Made by a program: the position numbers and the translations under genes. The notes below the pieces were generated by a model. The model made no database searches, was not told where the DNA came from, and saw only the letters and a program-made list of their open reading frames with translations. This document shows, in pieces, positions 27,989-36,906 of a DNA stretch of 64,000 nt; position 1 is the stretch's first letter, and each line of letters begins with the position of its first letter. The stretch is from JAVVHH01 sp964235765 (GTDB lineage: Bacteria > Pseudomonadota > Alphaproteobacteria > Acetobacterales > Acetobacteraceae): positions 136,696 through 200,695 of the forward strand of contig CAXSDH010000001.1 of the NCBI GenBank assembly GCA_964235765.1, given 5' to 3'.

Positions 27989-27995
27989 GAAAAGC

Positions 27996-28466
27996 ATGAC
28001 CGGACAGATCGACGCTAGGCTCGCGGAACTCGGCCTCACGCTGCCGTCGCCGATGGCCCCGATGGCCAACTATGTGCCGTATGTCGTGACCGGAAACCTG
28101 GTGGTCGTGTCCGGCCAGGTGCCTGCGGTCGATGGCAAGATCGCCGTCACCGGCAAAGTGGGCGAGGAGGTCGGCATCGAGCAGGGACAGCAGGCGGCCC
28201 GGCTGTGTTTCGCCAACGTGCTGGCCCATCTGCGCGCGGCGTGCGGGGGCGACCTCGACCGGGTGCGCCGCGTCGTGCGCCTGGGCGGGTTCGTCGCCTC
28301 GCCGCCGGGCTTCGCGCAGCATGCGCAGGTGATGAACGGCGCCTCCGACTTGGCGGTGGCGGTGTTCGGGGAGGCCGGGCGGCATGCCCGCAGCACGATC
28401 GGGGTTCCGGCTTTGCCGGGCAATGCGGCCGTGGAGGTGGAAGGCATGTTTGAAATCCTGGCTTAG
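27996..28466 (+). CDS. RidA family protein (YjgF/UK114 type)
   Basis: A 156-residue protein of the RidA superfamily, which deaminates reactive enamine/imine intermediates or acts as relatives of that fold. It has the 'VVSGQVPAVDGKI' strand, 'ARLCFANVLAHLRAA' helix and the C-terminal 'RSTIGVPALPGNAAVEVEG' segment with the Arg that binds the substrate carboxylate in active members. The ATG at 27996 has AGGA 5 bp upstream. It is the middle gene between the TSCPD protein and the acyltransferase. Cytosolic. Confidence 0.87.
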   Translation: MTGQIDARLAELGLTLPSPMAPMANYVPYVVTGNLVVVSGQVPAVDGKIAVTGKVGEEVGIEQGQQAARLCFANVLAHLRAACGGDLDRVRRVVRLGGFVASPPGFAQHAQVMNGASDLAVAVFGEAGRHARSTIGVPALPGNAAVEVEGMFEILA

Positions 28467-28503
28467 GGTTCCCGCGCGGCCCCGGGCCTCCATATCCCTC
28501 GCC

Positions 28504-29670
28504 ATGCCGGACGGCCTGCCGACCCTGACGCTCACCCTGCACCCCAGCATCGCCGACATTCCGGCGGCCGAATGGGACGCCTGTGCGGGCACGCTCGGGG
28601 GCCGGGGCAATCCGTTCGTCAGCCACGCCTTCCTCGGCGCGCTCGAGGAAAGCGGGTCGGCCAGCAACCGCACGGGGTGGCTGCCGCAGCATGCGGCCTT
28701 GCGCGACGGCGAGCGGATTGTCGCCGTGGCGCCGATGTATGCGAAGTCGCACAGCTATGGCGAATACGTGTTCGACCATGGCTGGGCCAGCGCGTTCGAG
28801 CGGGGGGGCGGCGACTACTATCCGAAACTGCAAGTGGCCGTCCCGTTCAGCCCGGTGCCCGGCCCCCGCCTGCTGGCCCGGGCGGGCATTGCCCCGGAGG
28901 CTTTGGGCCATGCCTTGATCCAGGCCTGCCAGGAGCTGAACCTCTCGTCGGTGCATGCCACGTTCTGCACCCAGCCGGAATGGGAGGCGCTGGGCCGGGC
29001 CGGCTGGCTGCAGCGGCTGGGCAAGCAGTTCCATTGGGAGAACGCGGGCTACGCGGATTTCGACGGCTTCCTCGCGGCGCTCAGTTCGCGCAAGCGCAAG
29101 AGCATCCGCCGGGAGCGACGGGATGCAAATGCGGCCGGGCTGCAATTCCTGACCTTGCGCGGGGCGGAGATCGAGAAGCGGCACTGGGACGCATTCTACC
29201 GGTTCTACACGTCCACCGTGGACCGCAAGTGGGGCAGCGCCTACCTGACCAAAAGTTTCTTTCCCCTGCTCTCGGAGCGGCTTGGTGACCAGGTGGTGCT
29301 GATGATGGCCGAGCACGAAGGCCGTGCGGTGGCCGGCGCCTTGAACCTGGTCGGTGACGAGGCGCTCTATGGCCGCAACTGGGGCTGCCGCGGCGACTGG
29401 CCGTTCCTGCATTTCGAGCTGTGCTACTATCGCGCCATCGATTTCGCCATCGCGCACGGCTTGCGGCGGGTGGAGGCCGGGGCGCAAGGCGAGCACAAAA
29501 TCCAGCGCGGCTACTTGCCGAGCCCGACCTACTCCGCCCATTGGATCGCCCATTCCGGCCTGCGTCGCGCGGTGGCCGGCTTCTTGGACCAGGAACGCCA
29601 GGCGGTTGAGGAGGAGATGGCGGGGCTGTCGGAGTTCTCGCCCTACAAACGGGCGGGCGAGCCGGACTGA
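28504..29670 (+). CDS. FemAB-like GNAT-fold acyltransferase (PF04339 type)
   Basis: A 388-residue protein of the peptidogalycan-biosynthesis/FemAB-like family. Recognisable pieces are 'NPFVSHAFLGALEESGSAS', 'GEYVFDHGWA', 'YYPKLQVAVPFSPVPGPRLL', 'WENAGYADFDGFLAALSSRKRKSIRRER' split over 175-205, and the terminal 'GAQGEHKIQRGYLP'. Members are predicted to transfer an aminoacyl or acyl group, with no firm substrate. The start is the ATG at 28504. The C-terminus overlaps the convergent MBL gene by about 28 bp. Confidence 0.85.
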   Translation: MPDGLPTLTLTLHPSIADIPAAEWDACAGTLGGRGNPFVSHAFLGALEESGSASNRTGWLPQHAALRDGERIVAVAPMYAKSHSYGEYVFDHGWASAFERGGGDYYPKLQVAVPFSPVPGPRLLARAGIAPEALGHALIQACQELNLSSVHATFCTQPEWEALGRAGWLQRLGKQFHWENAGYADFDGFLAALSSRKRKSIRRERRDANAAGLQFLTLRGAEIEKRHWDAFYRFYTSTVDRKWGSAYLTKSFFPLLSERLGDQVVLMMAEHEGRAVAGALNLVGDEALYGRNWGCRGDWPFLHFELCYYRAIDFAIAHGLRRVEAGAQGEHKIQRGYLPSPTYSAHWIAHSGLRRAVAGFLDQERQAVEEEMAGLSEFSPYKRAGEPD

Positions 29671-30626
29671 ACGCGCGGCCAATGGACGGGCTGCGCGGAC
29701 GAATGCCGCCAGCCCGGCCGTACCGGCGCGTAGGGGGCCCGGGCGACCAGCCGCCCCTCTCGCCAGAAGGCCGCATCGGCACGGAGCATTTCCGCCACCA
29801 GCATGGGGACGAACGCCTCGGGCGTTACGCCGAAGGCGAGCTTGGCATGGTCGCGGAACCAGGGGCAGTCCAGCAGCATGGGCGCGACCGCTGGTTCCGC
29901 CAGGCCGCCCTCCAGCATGAGCCCGTGGGAGAAGATGCGCTTGCAGGCGTGCCAGGCGATCCGTTCGGGGGCTTCGCGCCAGCTGAGCAGGCGGCGTTTC
30001 GCCCGGGCGAAGGCGGCCGGGAGATCGTGGATCGCCGGGCCATGGCCGGAGTATCCGGTCGCCGCCGGCAGGCGCGCCAGGCGGTCGATGGTGTCCTCGG
30101 CGCGATCGAGCGAGTCCCCGCCTTCGCGATACGGGTTGAGCCAGCCGAGATCGGCCGCATGCAGCGCGTCGCCGAGAATGAGCACGCCGAGCTCGGCCGA
30201 ATGCAGGCTGATATGGCCTGCGGTATGGCCCGGCGTCGCCACGAGCCGCCAGGCCGAGCTGCCGGTGACGATGGCGTCGTCCGGTTCGAGGCTCTGCGCA
30301 ACCGCGTAGGCCTCGATGGGTTGGCGCAGCCACCAGGCGCGGCAGGCGTCGGGGTCCCTCGCGTTGACCGGGGCGGCCTCGACGGCGCTGGCGGCGATCG
30401 TGGTCCCGAAGCGCCGCTGTAGCTCGTGGTTGCCGCCGGCGTGGTCGCAATGCGAGTGCGTGTTGAGGATGAGGGACAGCGATGCGGCTGGCGTTTGCTG
30501 GGTCTCGAGCCAGGCCAGCAATTCGGGCACGTCCGCGCCGAAGCCGGTATCGACCAGCACCGGCCGATGCCCTCGCAGCAGCACGCAATTGGCGCTGGGA
30601 TAGGGCCGGTGGAAGAATTGGATCAT
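29643..30626 (-). CDS. MBL-fold metallo-hydrolase
   Basis: A 327-residue metallo-beta-lactamase-fold protein. The zinc motif is 'THSHCDHAGG', followed by 'ATPGHTAGHISLH' and 'LILGDALH', giving the usual two-metal site. Most such enzymes hydrolyse thioesters, lactones or similar small molecules, and the substrate here is unknown. I take the ATG at 30626; a GTG 18 bp upstream (30644) is also in frame. The gene is divergent from the DUF2075 gene across about 40 bp. Confidence 0.85.
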   Translation of the reverse strand: MIQFFHRPYPSANCVLLRGHRPVLVDTGFGADVPELLAWLETQQTPAASLSLILNTHSHCDHAGGNHELQRRFGTTIAASAVEAAPVNARDPDACRAWWLRQPIEAYAVAQSLEPDDAIVTGSSAWRLVATPGHTAGHISLHSAELGVLILGDALHAADLGWLNPYREGGDSLDRAEDTIDRLARLPAATGYSGHGPAIHDLPAAFARAKRRLLSWREAPERIAWHACKRIFSHGLMLEGGLAEPAVAPMLLDCPWFRDHAKLAFGVTPEAFVPMLVAEMLRADAAFWREGRLVARAPYAPVRPGWRHSSAQPVHWPRVQSGSPARL

Positions 30627-30667
30627 CGGCGGGCTGGGTAGCACACGTTAAGGGTTTCTCAATCCGG

Positions 30668-32671
30668 ATGGCTCAGAATGGCGGTATGCCAGTTCATCCG
30701 GTGCGCGCCGCATGGCACGGGAGCGCCGCCGCGTTCATGTGTGCCGATGCGGGTGCGTTCGCCAGTACGAGCCGGCCGGGAAGCTGGTGGCGCCTTGTGG
30801 TGCCGTTGTTGCAAGCGGCACTGCCGCGAGTGGCGGTGCTGCTTGGGTGGGTGGTCGCCCTCGATGTGAGGCTGCTGCGGCTGCGGCGGCGGGTCGACGC
30901 GGTCGTGATCACGGACCGGGCCGTGCTGGCCCTGCTAATCCGGCCGGAGGCGGGCGGGTTTCAATCGGCCGATCGCCTGATGGCCGAGGATGCCGCGCTC
31001 GACCTGGCCGATTTCCACTCGGGGTGCCGGGGACTGCCGGTCATCCCCGTGTTGCTGGTTCCGGACGGCGCCCGTGCGCAGTTCCAGCCGCCGCTGGCCT
31101 TGGCGGGCGCCGCGCCGGTGGTAGAGGCCACGCGCTTGTTGCTGCCTTGCTTGTTGCGGGACGTCGCTTCCACGTTTCCACCCCTGGGTTATCAGCCATC
31201 CGAGTGGGCCGGGGCGCCATACCAGCCGGTCCCCGCGCTGATCGAAGCCGCGTGCCTGTTGTACGCGCGGCATGATGTGGCGGCGCTGCTGCTGGCGCAG
31301 GCGGGGCAGGGCGGTTTGGCCCGGACGGCCAAGGCGGTGGCCGATGCGTTACGGCAGGCGCAGGCCGGTGAAGAGCGCGTCGTGGTTTTCGTGACCGGCG
31401 ACCCCGGAACGGGCAAGACGCTGTGCGGCCTCAATCTGGCGTTTGCCCCCGGCCTGAGCCACCCAGCCGCGTTCCTCACCGGCAATCCTGCTTTGGTCCA
31501 TGTGTTGCGCGAGGCCTTGGTGCGGGATGCCGTGGGGCGCGGGGCTGACCGCCGCGTCGTGCGGCAGCGAGTCGATGCGGTCATCCAGGGCTTGCCAGCC
31601 TTCCGGGACCACCACTTGACCGACTCCGCGCCGCCGCCGGAGCGATTGCTGGTGATCGACGAGGCGCAGCGCTGCTGGTCCGGGCCGCACGCCATCCGCA
31701 AGACCCGCAACAAGCCGGTGCGGCTGACGGACTCGGAGCCAGGGCATCTGCTCGACATCATGGCCCGGCGGCCCGGGTGGTCCGTGCTGGTTTGCTTGCT
31801 GGGCGGCGGGCAAGAAATCCATGATGGCGAGGGCGGCCTGGCTGCCTGGGGCGAGGCGTTGGCGAAGCGCCCGGGCTGGCGGGCGCTGGCAGCGCCTGGG
31901 GCAGGGGAGGCCGAGGATCCCCGCCAGCGTCTGCCGGAAGGGCCCGAGATCGGCTGGGCGCCGGCGCTGCACCTGGACTGCCCGGTCCGCGCCATCAATG
32001 CGTCGCAGGCCGCCCCCTGGGTGCATGCCGTACTAGGGAACGACCCCGCGCAGGCGGCGGACATTGCCCGGCGCGCCGGAGGCGTGCCGTTCCGGGTCAC
32101 GCGCTCGCTTCAGGCAATGCGCCGGGCGCTGCAGCCGCGTGGAACCCGGAACTGCGGGTTGGTTGCCAGCTCCGGGGCGCGTCGCCTGCGGGCGGAAGGG
32201 CTGGGTTCCGTGCTGGCACATCAGGACGAAGACGCCGTCGGCCGCTGGTTCCTGGACCGTTGGCCGGACATCCGCAGCAGCGACGCGATGGAAGTGGTCG
32301 CCACCGAATTCAGCGTGCAGGGGCTGGAGCTGGACCGGGTGGGGCTGTGCTGGGATGCGGATTTGGTGCGCAGCGAGGACGGCACGGCCTGGAAGGCGCG
32401 TCGCTTGCGCGCCAATGCCTGGACACGCGCAGGGCCGGAGGCGGCGTCGAACCGGTTGAACGCCTATCGTGTGCTGTTGACCCGCGCGCGGCATGGGACA
32501 GTGGTCTGGGTACCGCGCGGCCGGGCTTCGGATGGGACCCGCGCACCTGGACTATACGACGGCGTCGCCCGCTACTTGCTGCGCTGCGGCGCCACGCTGC
32601 TGGACGAAGCGGCTGCCGCGGCGGAGGATGCGCCAAACCCGATGGGGACGCCGGAGCCTATGTTGCTGTGA
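30668..32671 (+). CDS. DUF2075 (schlafen-type) P-loop helicase with degenerate N-terminal nuclease-like domain
   Basis: A 667-residue protein. The N-terminal ~200 residues resemble the restriction-endonuclease-like domain found in front of DUF2075: 'RRRVDAVVIT' (Asp77) and 'LDLADFHSGC' are kept. The position where relatives have an E-F-K type catalytic motif reads 'LALLIRPEAG' (87-96), so the acid and lysine look lost. The helicase part has Walker A 'GDPGTGKT' (244-251), Walker B 'LLVIDEAQ' (327-334), 'FSVQGLELDRVG' and the terminal 'LNAYRVLLTRARHGTVVWVP'. Start ATG 30668 is taken; 30686 is possible. The stop overlaps the next gene's GTG (GTGA). Confidence 0.78.
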   Translation: MAQNGGMPVHPVRAAWHGSAAAFMCADAGAFASTSRPGSWWRLVVPLLQAALPRVAVLLGWVVALDVRLLRLRRRVDAVVITDRAVLALLIRPEAGGFQSADRLMAEDAALDLADFHSGCRGLPVIPVLLVPDGARAQFQPPLALAGAAPVVEATRLLLPCLLRDVASTFPPLGYQPSEWAGAPYQPVPALIEAACLLYARHDVAALLLAQAGQGGLARTAKAVADALRQAQAGEERVVVFVTGDPGTGKTLCGLNLAFAPGLSHPAAFLTGNPALVHVLREALVRDAVGRGADRRVVRQRVDAVIQGLPAFRDHHLTDSAPPPERLLVIDEAQRCWSGPHAIRKTRNKPVRLTDSEPGHLLDIMARRPGWSVLVCLLGGGQEIHDGEGGLAAWGEALAKRPGWRALAAPGAGEAEDPRQRLPEGPEIGWAPALHLDCPVRAINASQAAPWVHAVLGNDPAQAADIARRAGGVPFRVTRSLQAMRRALQPRGTRNCGLVASSGARRLRAEGLGSVLAHQDEDAVGRWFLDRWPDIRSSDAMEVVATEFSVQGLELDRVGLCWDADLVRSEDGTAWKARRLRANAWTRAGPEAASNRLNAYRVLLTRARHGTVVWVPRGRASDGTRAPGLYDGVARYLLRCGATLLDEAAAAAEDAPNPMGTPEPMLL

Positions 32672-33522
32672 TCCGTCTCGCATGTCTGCTTGCCAGCTTA
32701 TGGGCCGGCGCCGCCAGCGCGGCCGAGCTGAAGCTCGCCACGTGGAACCTGGAATGGCTGACGCTGCGGCGCCAGGGCGATCCGGTGCTGCCGGCCAACG
32801 TTGTGCCCAAACAGGCGGAAGACATGGCGGCACTGCGACGCTACGCGGTGATGCTGGATGCGGACGTAGTGGCGTTCCAGGAGGTGGACGGGCCGGAGGC
32901 GGCCGCGCGCGTGTTCCCGCCGGAGCGCTATGCCCTGTTCCTGACGAACGACGCCGTGGTGCAACGGGTGGGCTTTGCCGTGCGCCGTGGTATCGAGGTG
33001 CGCCGCAACCCTGACCTGGTCGGGCTCGACATCGACCCCGACGCGCGGTTCCGGCTGCGCAGCGGCGCCGATATCACGCTCGAGTTTCCCGGCGGGCGGA
33101 TTCGGCTGCTGAACGTCCATCTGAAGTCGGGCTGCCATGGCCAGCCGCTCTCCAACTCCGGGCGCACCTGCGATACCTTGCGCCGGCAAGTCGCCCCACT
33201 TCAGGGTTGGATCGCGCAGCGGCGCGACGAGGGCGCGCCGTTCGTGTTGATGGGGGACCTCAATCGCCGGATGGACGGGCGGGACGAGTTCCTGGCCGCG
33301 CTGAACGCGACGTCGCCCTTGGTGCGCGCCACCGAGGGCCAGGCCACCCCGTGCTGGGGCGGCAACAGCTTCATCGATCACATCCTGGCGGGCGGCCCCG
33401 CCCGCGGCTGGATGCAGCCGGACACGATGCGCGTGATGGTCTACCGGGAAACCAGCCCCGCCGCGAAGGAGCATCTTTCGGACCATTGCCCGGTTTCGGT
33501 GCGCTTTCGCATCCCGGACTGA
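32668..33522 (+). CDS. endonuclease/exonuclease/phosphatase (EEP) family protein, exported
   Basis: A 284-residue DNase I-like-fold protein with an N-terminal Sec signal (cleavage near 'GAASA/AE'). The catalytic landmarks are 'TWNLEWL' (Asn27), 'QEVDG' (Glu), 'LLNVHLKSG' (His), 'MGDLNRR' (Asp, Asn) and 'SDHCPVSV' (final Asp-His). The GTG start overlaps the DUF2075 stop as GTGA, so the two are translationally coupled. The substrate could be nucleic acid, a phosphoinositide-like lipid or another phosphodiester. The signal peptide places it outside the cytosol, unlike its partner. Confidence 0.82.
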   Translation: MIRLACLLASLWAGAASAAELKLATWNLEWLTLRRQGDPVLPANVVPKQAEDMAALRRYAVMLDADVVAFQEVDGPEAAARVFPPERYALFLTNDAVVQRVGFAVRRGIEVRRNPDLVGLDIDPDARFRLRSGADITLEFPGGRIRLLNVHLKSGCHGQPLSNSGRTCDTLRRQVAPLQGWIAQRRDEGAPFVLMGDLNRRMDGRDEFLAALNATSPLVRATEGQATPCWGGNSFIDHILAGGPARGWMQPDTMRVMVYRETSPAAKEHLSDHCPVSVRFRIPD

Positions 33523-33558
33523 GGGCCTAGGCTCGCCGGCCATCAACGGAGCCCTTCC

Positions 33559-34314
33559 ATGACCCTGACCGTTTTGGTCACCGGCGCGACAGCCGGATTC
33601 GGCCAAGCCATCACGCGCCGCTTCGTGCGGGACGGGCACCGGGTGATCGCCACCGGCCGCCGGTCCGAGCGGCTGCTGGCCCTGCAGGCGGAACTGGGCG
33701 AGGCGCTGCTGCCATTCCCACTCGACATCACCCAGGCCCAGCCCGTGGCAGCATTGCCCGGCAGCCTGCCCGAGGGTTGGCAGCGTGTGGATGTGCTGGT
33801 CAACAATGCGGGGCTCGCCCTGGGAGTAAGCCCGGCCCAAACCTCGAGCCTGGCGGATTGGGAGACCATGGTGGCCACCAACGTCACCGGGCTGATGCGC
33901 ATGACCCGCGCTCTGCTGCCCGGCATGGTCGAGCGCAACAGCGGCCACATCGTCAACGTGAGCAGCACGGCCGCCCGCTTTCCCTATCCGGGCGGCAATG
34001 TTTACGGGGCGAGCAAGGCCTTCGTCACCCATTTCAGCAGCAACCTGAAGGCCGACCTCGTCGGCACCGGCGTTCGGGTCACGGACCTCGAGCCCGGCCT
34101 GGTGGGCGGCAGCGAGTTCAGCAGCGTCCGGTTCGGCGGAGATGCCGCGAAGGCGGCGGCAGTCTATTCCGGCACCACGCCGCTCTCGCCCGAGGACATC
34201 GCCGAAGCTGTCGCCTGGGTGGTGAACCTTCCGGCGCACGTCAACATCAACCGGCTGGAGATGATGCCGACCTGCCAAGGGCCGGGCCCGATGATCATCA
34301 AACGCAAGGGGTAG
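33559..34314 (+). CDS. SDR family NAD(P)-dependent oxidoreductase, YdfG-like
   Basis: A 251-residue classical short-chain dehydrogenase. Cofactor motif 'TGATAGFG' lies at residues 8-15, followed by 'NNAG', catalytic Ser in 'VSSTAARFPYPGGNVYGASK' and the Tyr-x-x-x-Lys at 'YGASK'. The 'LEPGLVGGSEFSSVRF' region and 'RLEMMPTCQ' end resemble E. coli YdfG, which oxidises L-allo-threonine, serine and 3-hydroxypropionate. The pattern supports NADP+ use. No pathway partner is visible. Confidence 0.85.
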   Translation: MTLTVLVTGATAGFGQAITRRFVRDGHRVIATGRRSERLLALQAELGEALLPFPLDITQAQPVAALPGSLPEGWQRVDVLVNNAGLALGVSPAQTSSLADWETMVATNVTGLMRMTRALLPGMVERNSGHIVNVSSTAARFPYPGGNVYGASKAFVTHFSSNLKADLVGTGVRVTDLEPGLVGGSEFSSVRFGGDAAKAAAVYSGTTPLSPEDIAEAVAWVVNLPAHVNINRLEMMPTCQGPGPMIIKRKG

Positions 34315-34378
34315 CCGATTGCCGGGGCGAAGGCAGCCATGATTGAACCCGGGTGCCAGGCGTGGCATGGCACGCCCC

Positions 34379-34957
34379 ATGCTCCGCCGTTTATACGATC
34401 GTGTTCTCGCCCTCGCCGCCAGCCGGCGCGCGCCCCTGTGGTTGGCGCTGGTCAGCTTCGCGGAGAGCAGCTTCTTTCCTGTGCCGCCCGATGCGCTGCT
34501 GGTGCCGATGGCGCTGGCCCGGCCCGAGCGCGCCTACCGGCTGGCGATGATCTGCACGCTGGCGAGCGTCGCGGGCGGCATCCTGGGTTATTGGATCGGC
34601 TATGGGCTGTACGACACGGTGGCCGGGCCGCTGATCCGCTTCTACCACTACGAGGCGGCAGCCGACGCCTTTGTGCAGCGGTTCCAGGAATACGGACTCT
34701 GGGTGATCCTGATCAAAGGGCTGACCCCGATCCCCTACAAAATCGTCACGATCACGTCCGGGCTCGCGCATTTCAACTTCGGGGTGTTCATCGCCGCCAG
34801 CGTGGTCACCCGTGGCGCGCGGTTCTTCTTGCTGGCCTTCCTGCTGCGGCGGTTCGGCGCGCCGGTGCGCGCCTTCATCGAGCAGCGGCTGACCTTGGTA
34901 ACGACCGTGACGGCGCTGGGGATCGTGTTCGGCTTCGTCGTGCTAAAGTTGATCTAG
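34379..34957 (+). CDS. YqaA/DedA (VTT domain) family membrane protein
   Basis: A 192-residue polytopic protein. It has 'FAESSFFPVPPDALLVPMAL' near the start, the conserved 'GYWIGYGLY' and 'KGLTPIPYKIVTITSG', and three to four further hydrophobic segments. Members of the VTT superfamily are thought to be lipid scramblase-like or proton-dependent transporters needed for envelope homeostasis. I choose the ATG at 34379 because relatives start 'MLRRLYD'; the ATG at 34367 is an alternative. The C-terminus overlaps aminopeptidase P by 15 bp on the other strand. Confidence 0.82.
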   Translation: MLRRLYDRVLALAASRRAPLWLALVSFAESSFFPVPPDALLVPMALARPERAYRLAMICTLASVAGGILGYWIGYGLYDTVAGPLIRFYHYEAAADAFVQRFQEYGLWVILIKGLTPIPYKIVTITSGLAHFNFGVFIAASVVTRGARFFLLAFLLRRFGAPVRAFIEQRLTLVTTVTALGIVFGFVVLKLI

Positions 34958-36724
34958 CGGGCGGCACGCGCGCGCCAGCCAAGCCCTGGCGGCGGCATCC
35001 AGCGCCGGCCCGACCTCGGCCAGCACGCGGGCATGGTAGGCATCCAGCCATCGCCGCTCCGCCGCGTCCAGCATGGACGCCTCGATCAGGCGGCGATCGA
35101 ACGGGGCGAGCGTCAGCACCTCGAATCGCAGGAACGGCTTCTTGGCGTCGGGGAATTCGGCCGGGCGAACGAGCAGCAAGTTTTCCAAGCGGATGCCGTA
35201 TGCGCCGGGCTGATAGAAACCGGGTTCGTCGGACAGGATCATCCCGGCCGCCAGCGGCACCATGCGCCCGGTGCGGGACAGGCTCGCCGGGCCCTCGTGC
35301 ACCGACAAGTAGCTGCCGATGCCGTGGCCGGTGCCGTGGTCGTAATCCAGCCCGAGCTGCCACAGGGCGCGGCGGGCGAAGGCGTCCAGATGCGGACCGC
35401 ATATACCCTGGGGGAACACTGCTGTCGCGATGGCGATGTGGCCCTGTAGCACGCGGGTCGCGCGGTCACGCAATTCGGGGGTGGCGGGTCCGGGGCCGGT
35501 CCAGATGGTGCGGGTGACGTCCGTCGTGCCGTCCGGGTACTGGGCGCCGCTGTCGATGAGGTAGGCCTCGCCGGGCCGGATGGCCCGGTCCGTGGCGTCG
35601 GTCGCGCGGTAATGGATGATCGCCCCGTGCTCGCCCGCGCCGGAGATGGCCGGGAAGCTCTCGCCGCGGAACTCCGGCGCCTCCTGCCGGAAGGCCAGCA
35701 AGCGGTCGGCCGCCGCCATTTCGGTCGTGACGCCAGCCAGCGCCGCGTGGTCGAGCCAGTGCAGGAACCGGCACACGGCCACGGCGTCGCGGGCGTGTGC
35801 GGCGCGCGCGCCGTCCTGTTCGGTCACATTCTTGCAGGCCTTGGGCAGCGCGCAGGGGTCGGCGCCGTCCCGCACATCGGCGCCGCCGGCACGCAGTTGC
35901 TGCGCGAACCACACGGGCGAGCCCGCGCCATCCACGCGGACCCGCTTTCCGGCGAAGCGCGCCAGGGCCGGGCCGAGGTCCGCCGGGTCCTGCACCGCCA
36001 CCGCGTTGCCGAGCCATTGCCGCGTTTCGCCCGAAACCTTCGCCCCATCCATGAACAGCGCCGCCGACTCGTCGGCCCGCATGATCAAGAAGCCGAGCGC
36101 AAACGGCGTGTACCCCACGTCGGAGCCGCGGATGTTGAGCAGCCACGCGATCGAAGCCGGGTCGGTGATGACCGCCGCGTCCTGTCCGTCGGTGCGCAGC
36201 GAAGCGGCCACCTCAGCCCGCTTTTCCGCCGATGTCCGGCCTGCAAACCGCAGGGCATGCGCCGCCGCCGGGGCATTTGGGGCCGGAGGACGGTCGTTCC
36301 AGGCAACATCAACCGGGTTTGGATCGGCTTCCACCATGGTGAGGCCGGCTTCGCCGTATCGTGCGAGGCCGTCTTCGCTGATCAGCCGTGGATCGTAGCC
36401 GATACGCGCGCCGACAGGGGTGTTTGCGGCGATCCAGGCCGGAGCAGGGGTCTCGGTGATGTGCTTGGGCTCGAACAGGTCCGGGTCGGTTTGCGAGGCC
36501 AGTTGCAGCACGTAGCGGCCATCGGTGAAGACCGCCGCGCGATCGGTGAGCACCACGGCCAGGCCGGCGCTGCCGGTGAATCCCGTGAGCCAGGCCAGCC
36601 GCTCCGCCCCGGGAGGGACGTATTCGCCCAAGTGTTCATCGGCGCGCGGCACGATGAACCCGTGCAGCCCGGCCGCCTGCATGGCCGCCCGAGTCGCCAT
36701 CAAACGATCGCGCATCCCGTTCAT
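34943..36724 (-). CDS. aminopeptidase P family (Xaa-Pro aminopeptidase, M24B)
   Basis: A protein of about 593 residues, the long APP1-type form. The two N-terminal creatinase-like domains cover about 1-310, and the catalytic pita-bread domain follows. The metal ligands are seen in order: 'DSGAQYPDGTTDVTRT' (two Asp), 'DHGTGHGIGSY' (His), 'DEPGFY' (Glu) and 'RFEVLTLAPF' (Glu). It removes the N-terminal residue from peptides with proline in position 2, with Mn2+. The ATG at 36724 is taken; a GTG 18 bp upstream is also in frame. Divergent from the DUF1127 gene. Confidence 0.9.
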   Translation of the reverse strand: MNGMRDRLMATRAAMQAAGLHGFIVPRADEHLGEYVPPGAERLAWLTGFTGSAGLAVVLTDRAAVFTDGRYVLQLASQTDPDLFEPKHITETPAPAWIAANTPVGARIGYDPRLISEDGLARYGEAGLTMVEADPNPVDVAWNDRPPAPNAPAAAHALRFAGRTSAEKRAEVAASLRTDGQDAAVITDPASIAWLLNIRGSDVGYTPFALGFLIMRADESAALFMDGAKVSGETRQWLGNAVAVQDPADLGPALARFAGKRVRVDGAGSPVWFAQQLRAGGADVRDGADPCALPKACKNVTEQDGARAAHARDAVAVCRFLHWLDHAALAGVTTEMAAADRLLAFRQEAPEFRGESFPAISGAGEHGAIIHYRATDATDRAIRPGEAYLIDSGAQYPDGTTDVTRTIWTGPGPATPELRDRATRVLQGHIAIATAVFPQGICGPHLDAFARRALWQLGLDYDHGTGHGIGSYLSVHEGPASLSRTGRMVPLAAGMILSDEPGFYQPGAYGIRLENLLLVRPAEFPDAKKPFLRFEVLTLAPFDRRLIEASMLDAAERRWLDAYHARVLAEVGPALDAAARAWLARACRPLDQL

Positions 36725-36906
36725 AATCTCTTCACAATTCACATAGCTTCGTGATCATTCATGCGTAGATTGCATGACAGATTCGGGTTGTTAGCACATG
36801 CAGCATTGGGCTCGCGGGCGCATATACCACCCGTCGCCTCGGGGACGCAGTGCTTGCGGCGCTGGTTCGGACGGGGACGGCGGATGATTTGGATTGGACC
36901 AGATAG

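Noticed and set aside
28147..30588. An 813-codon open frame on the minus strand
   Set aside because: It covers the FemAB-like gene, the end of RidA and the MBL gene in the wrong frame, with low-complexity Arg/Ala/Pro composition typical of GC-rich shadows.
32698..34380. A 560-codon minus-strand open frame
   Set aside because: Antisense to the EEP nuclease and the SDR, both of which show complete active sites.
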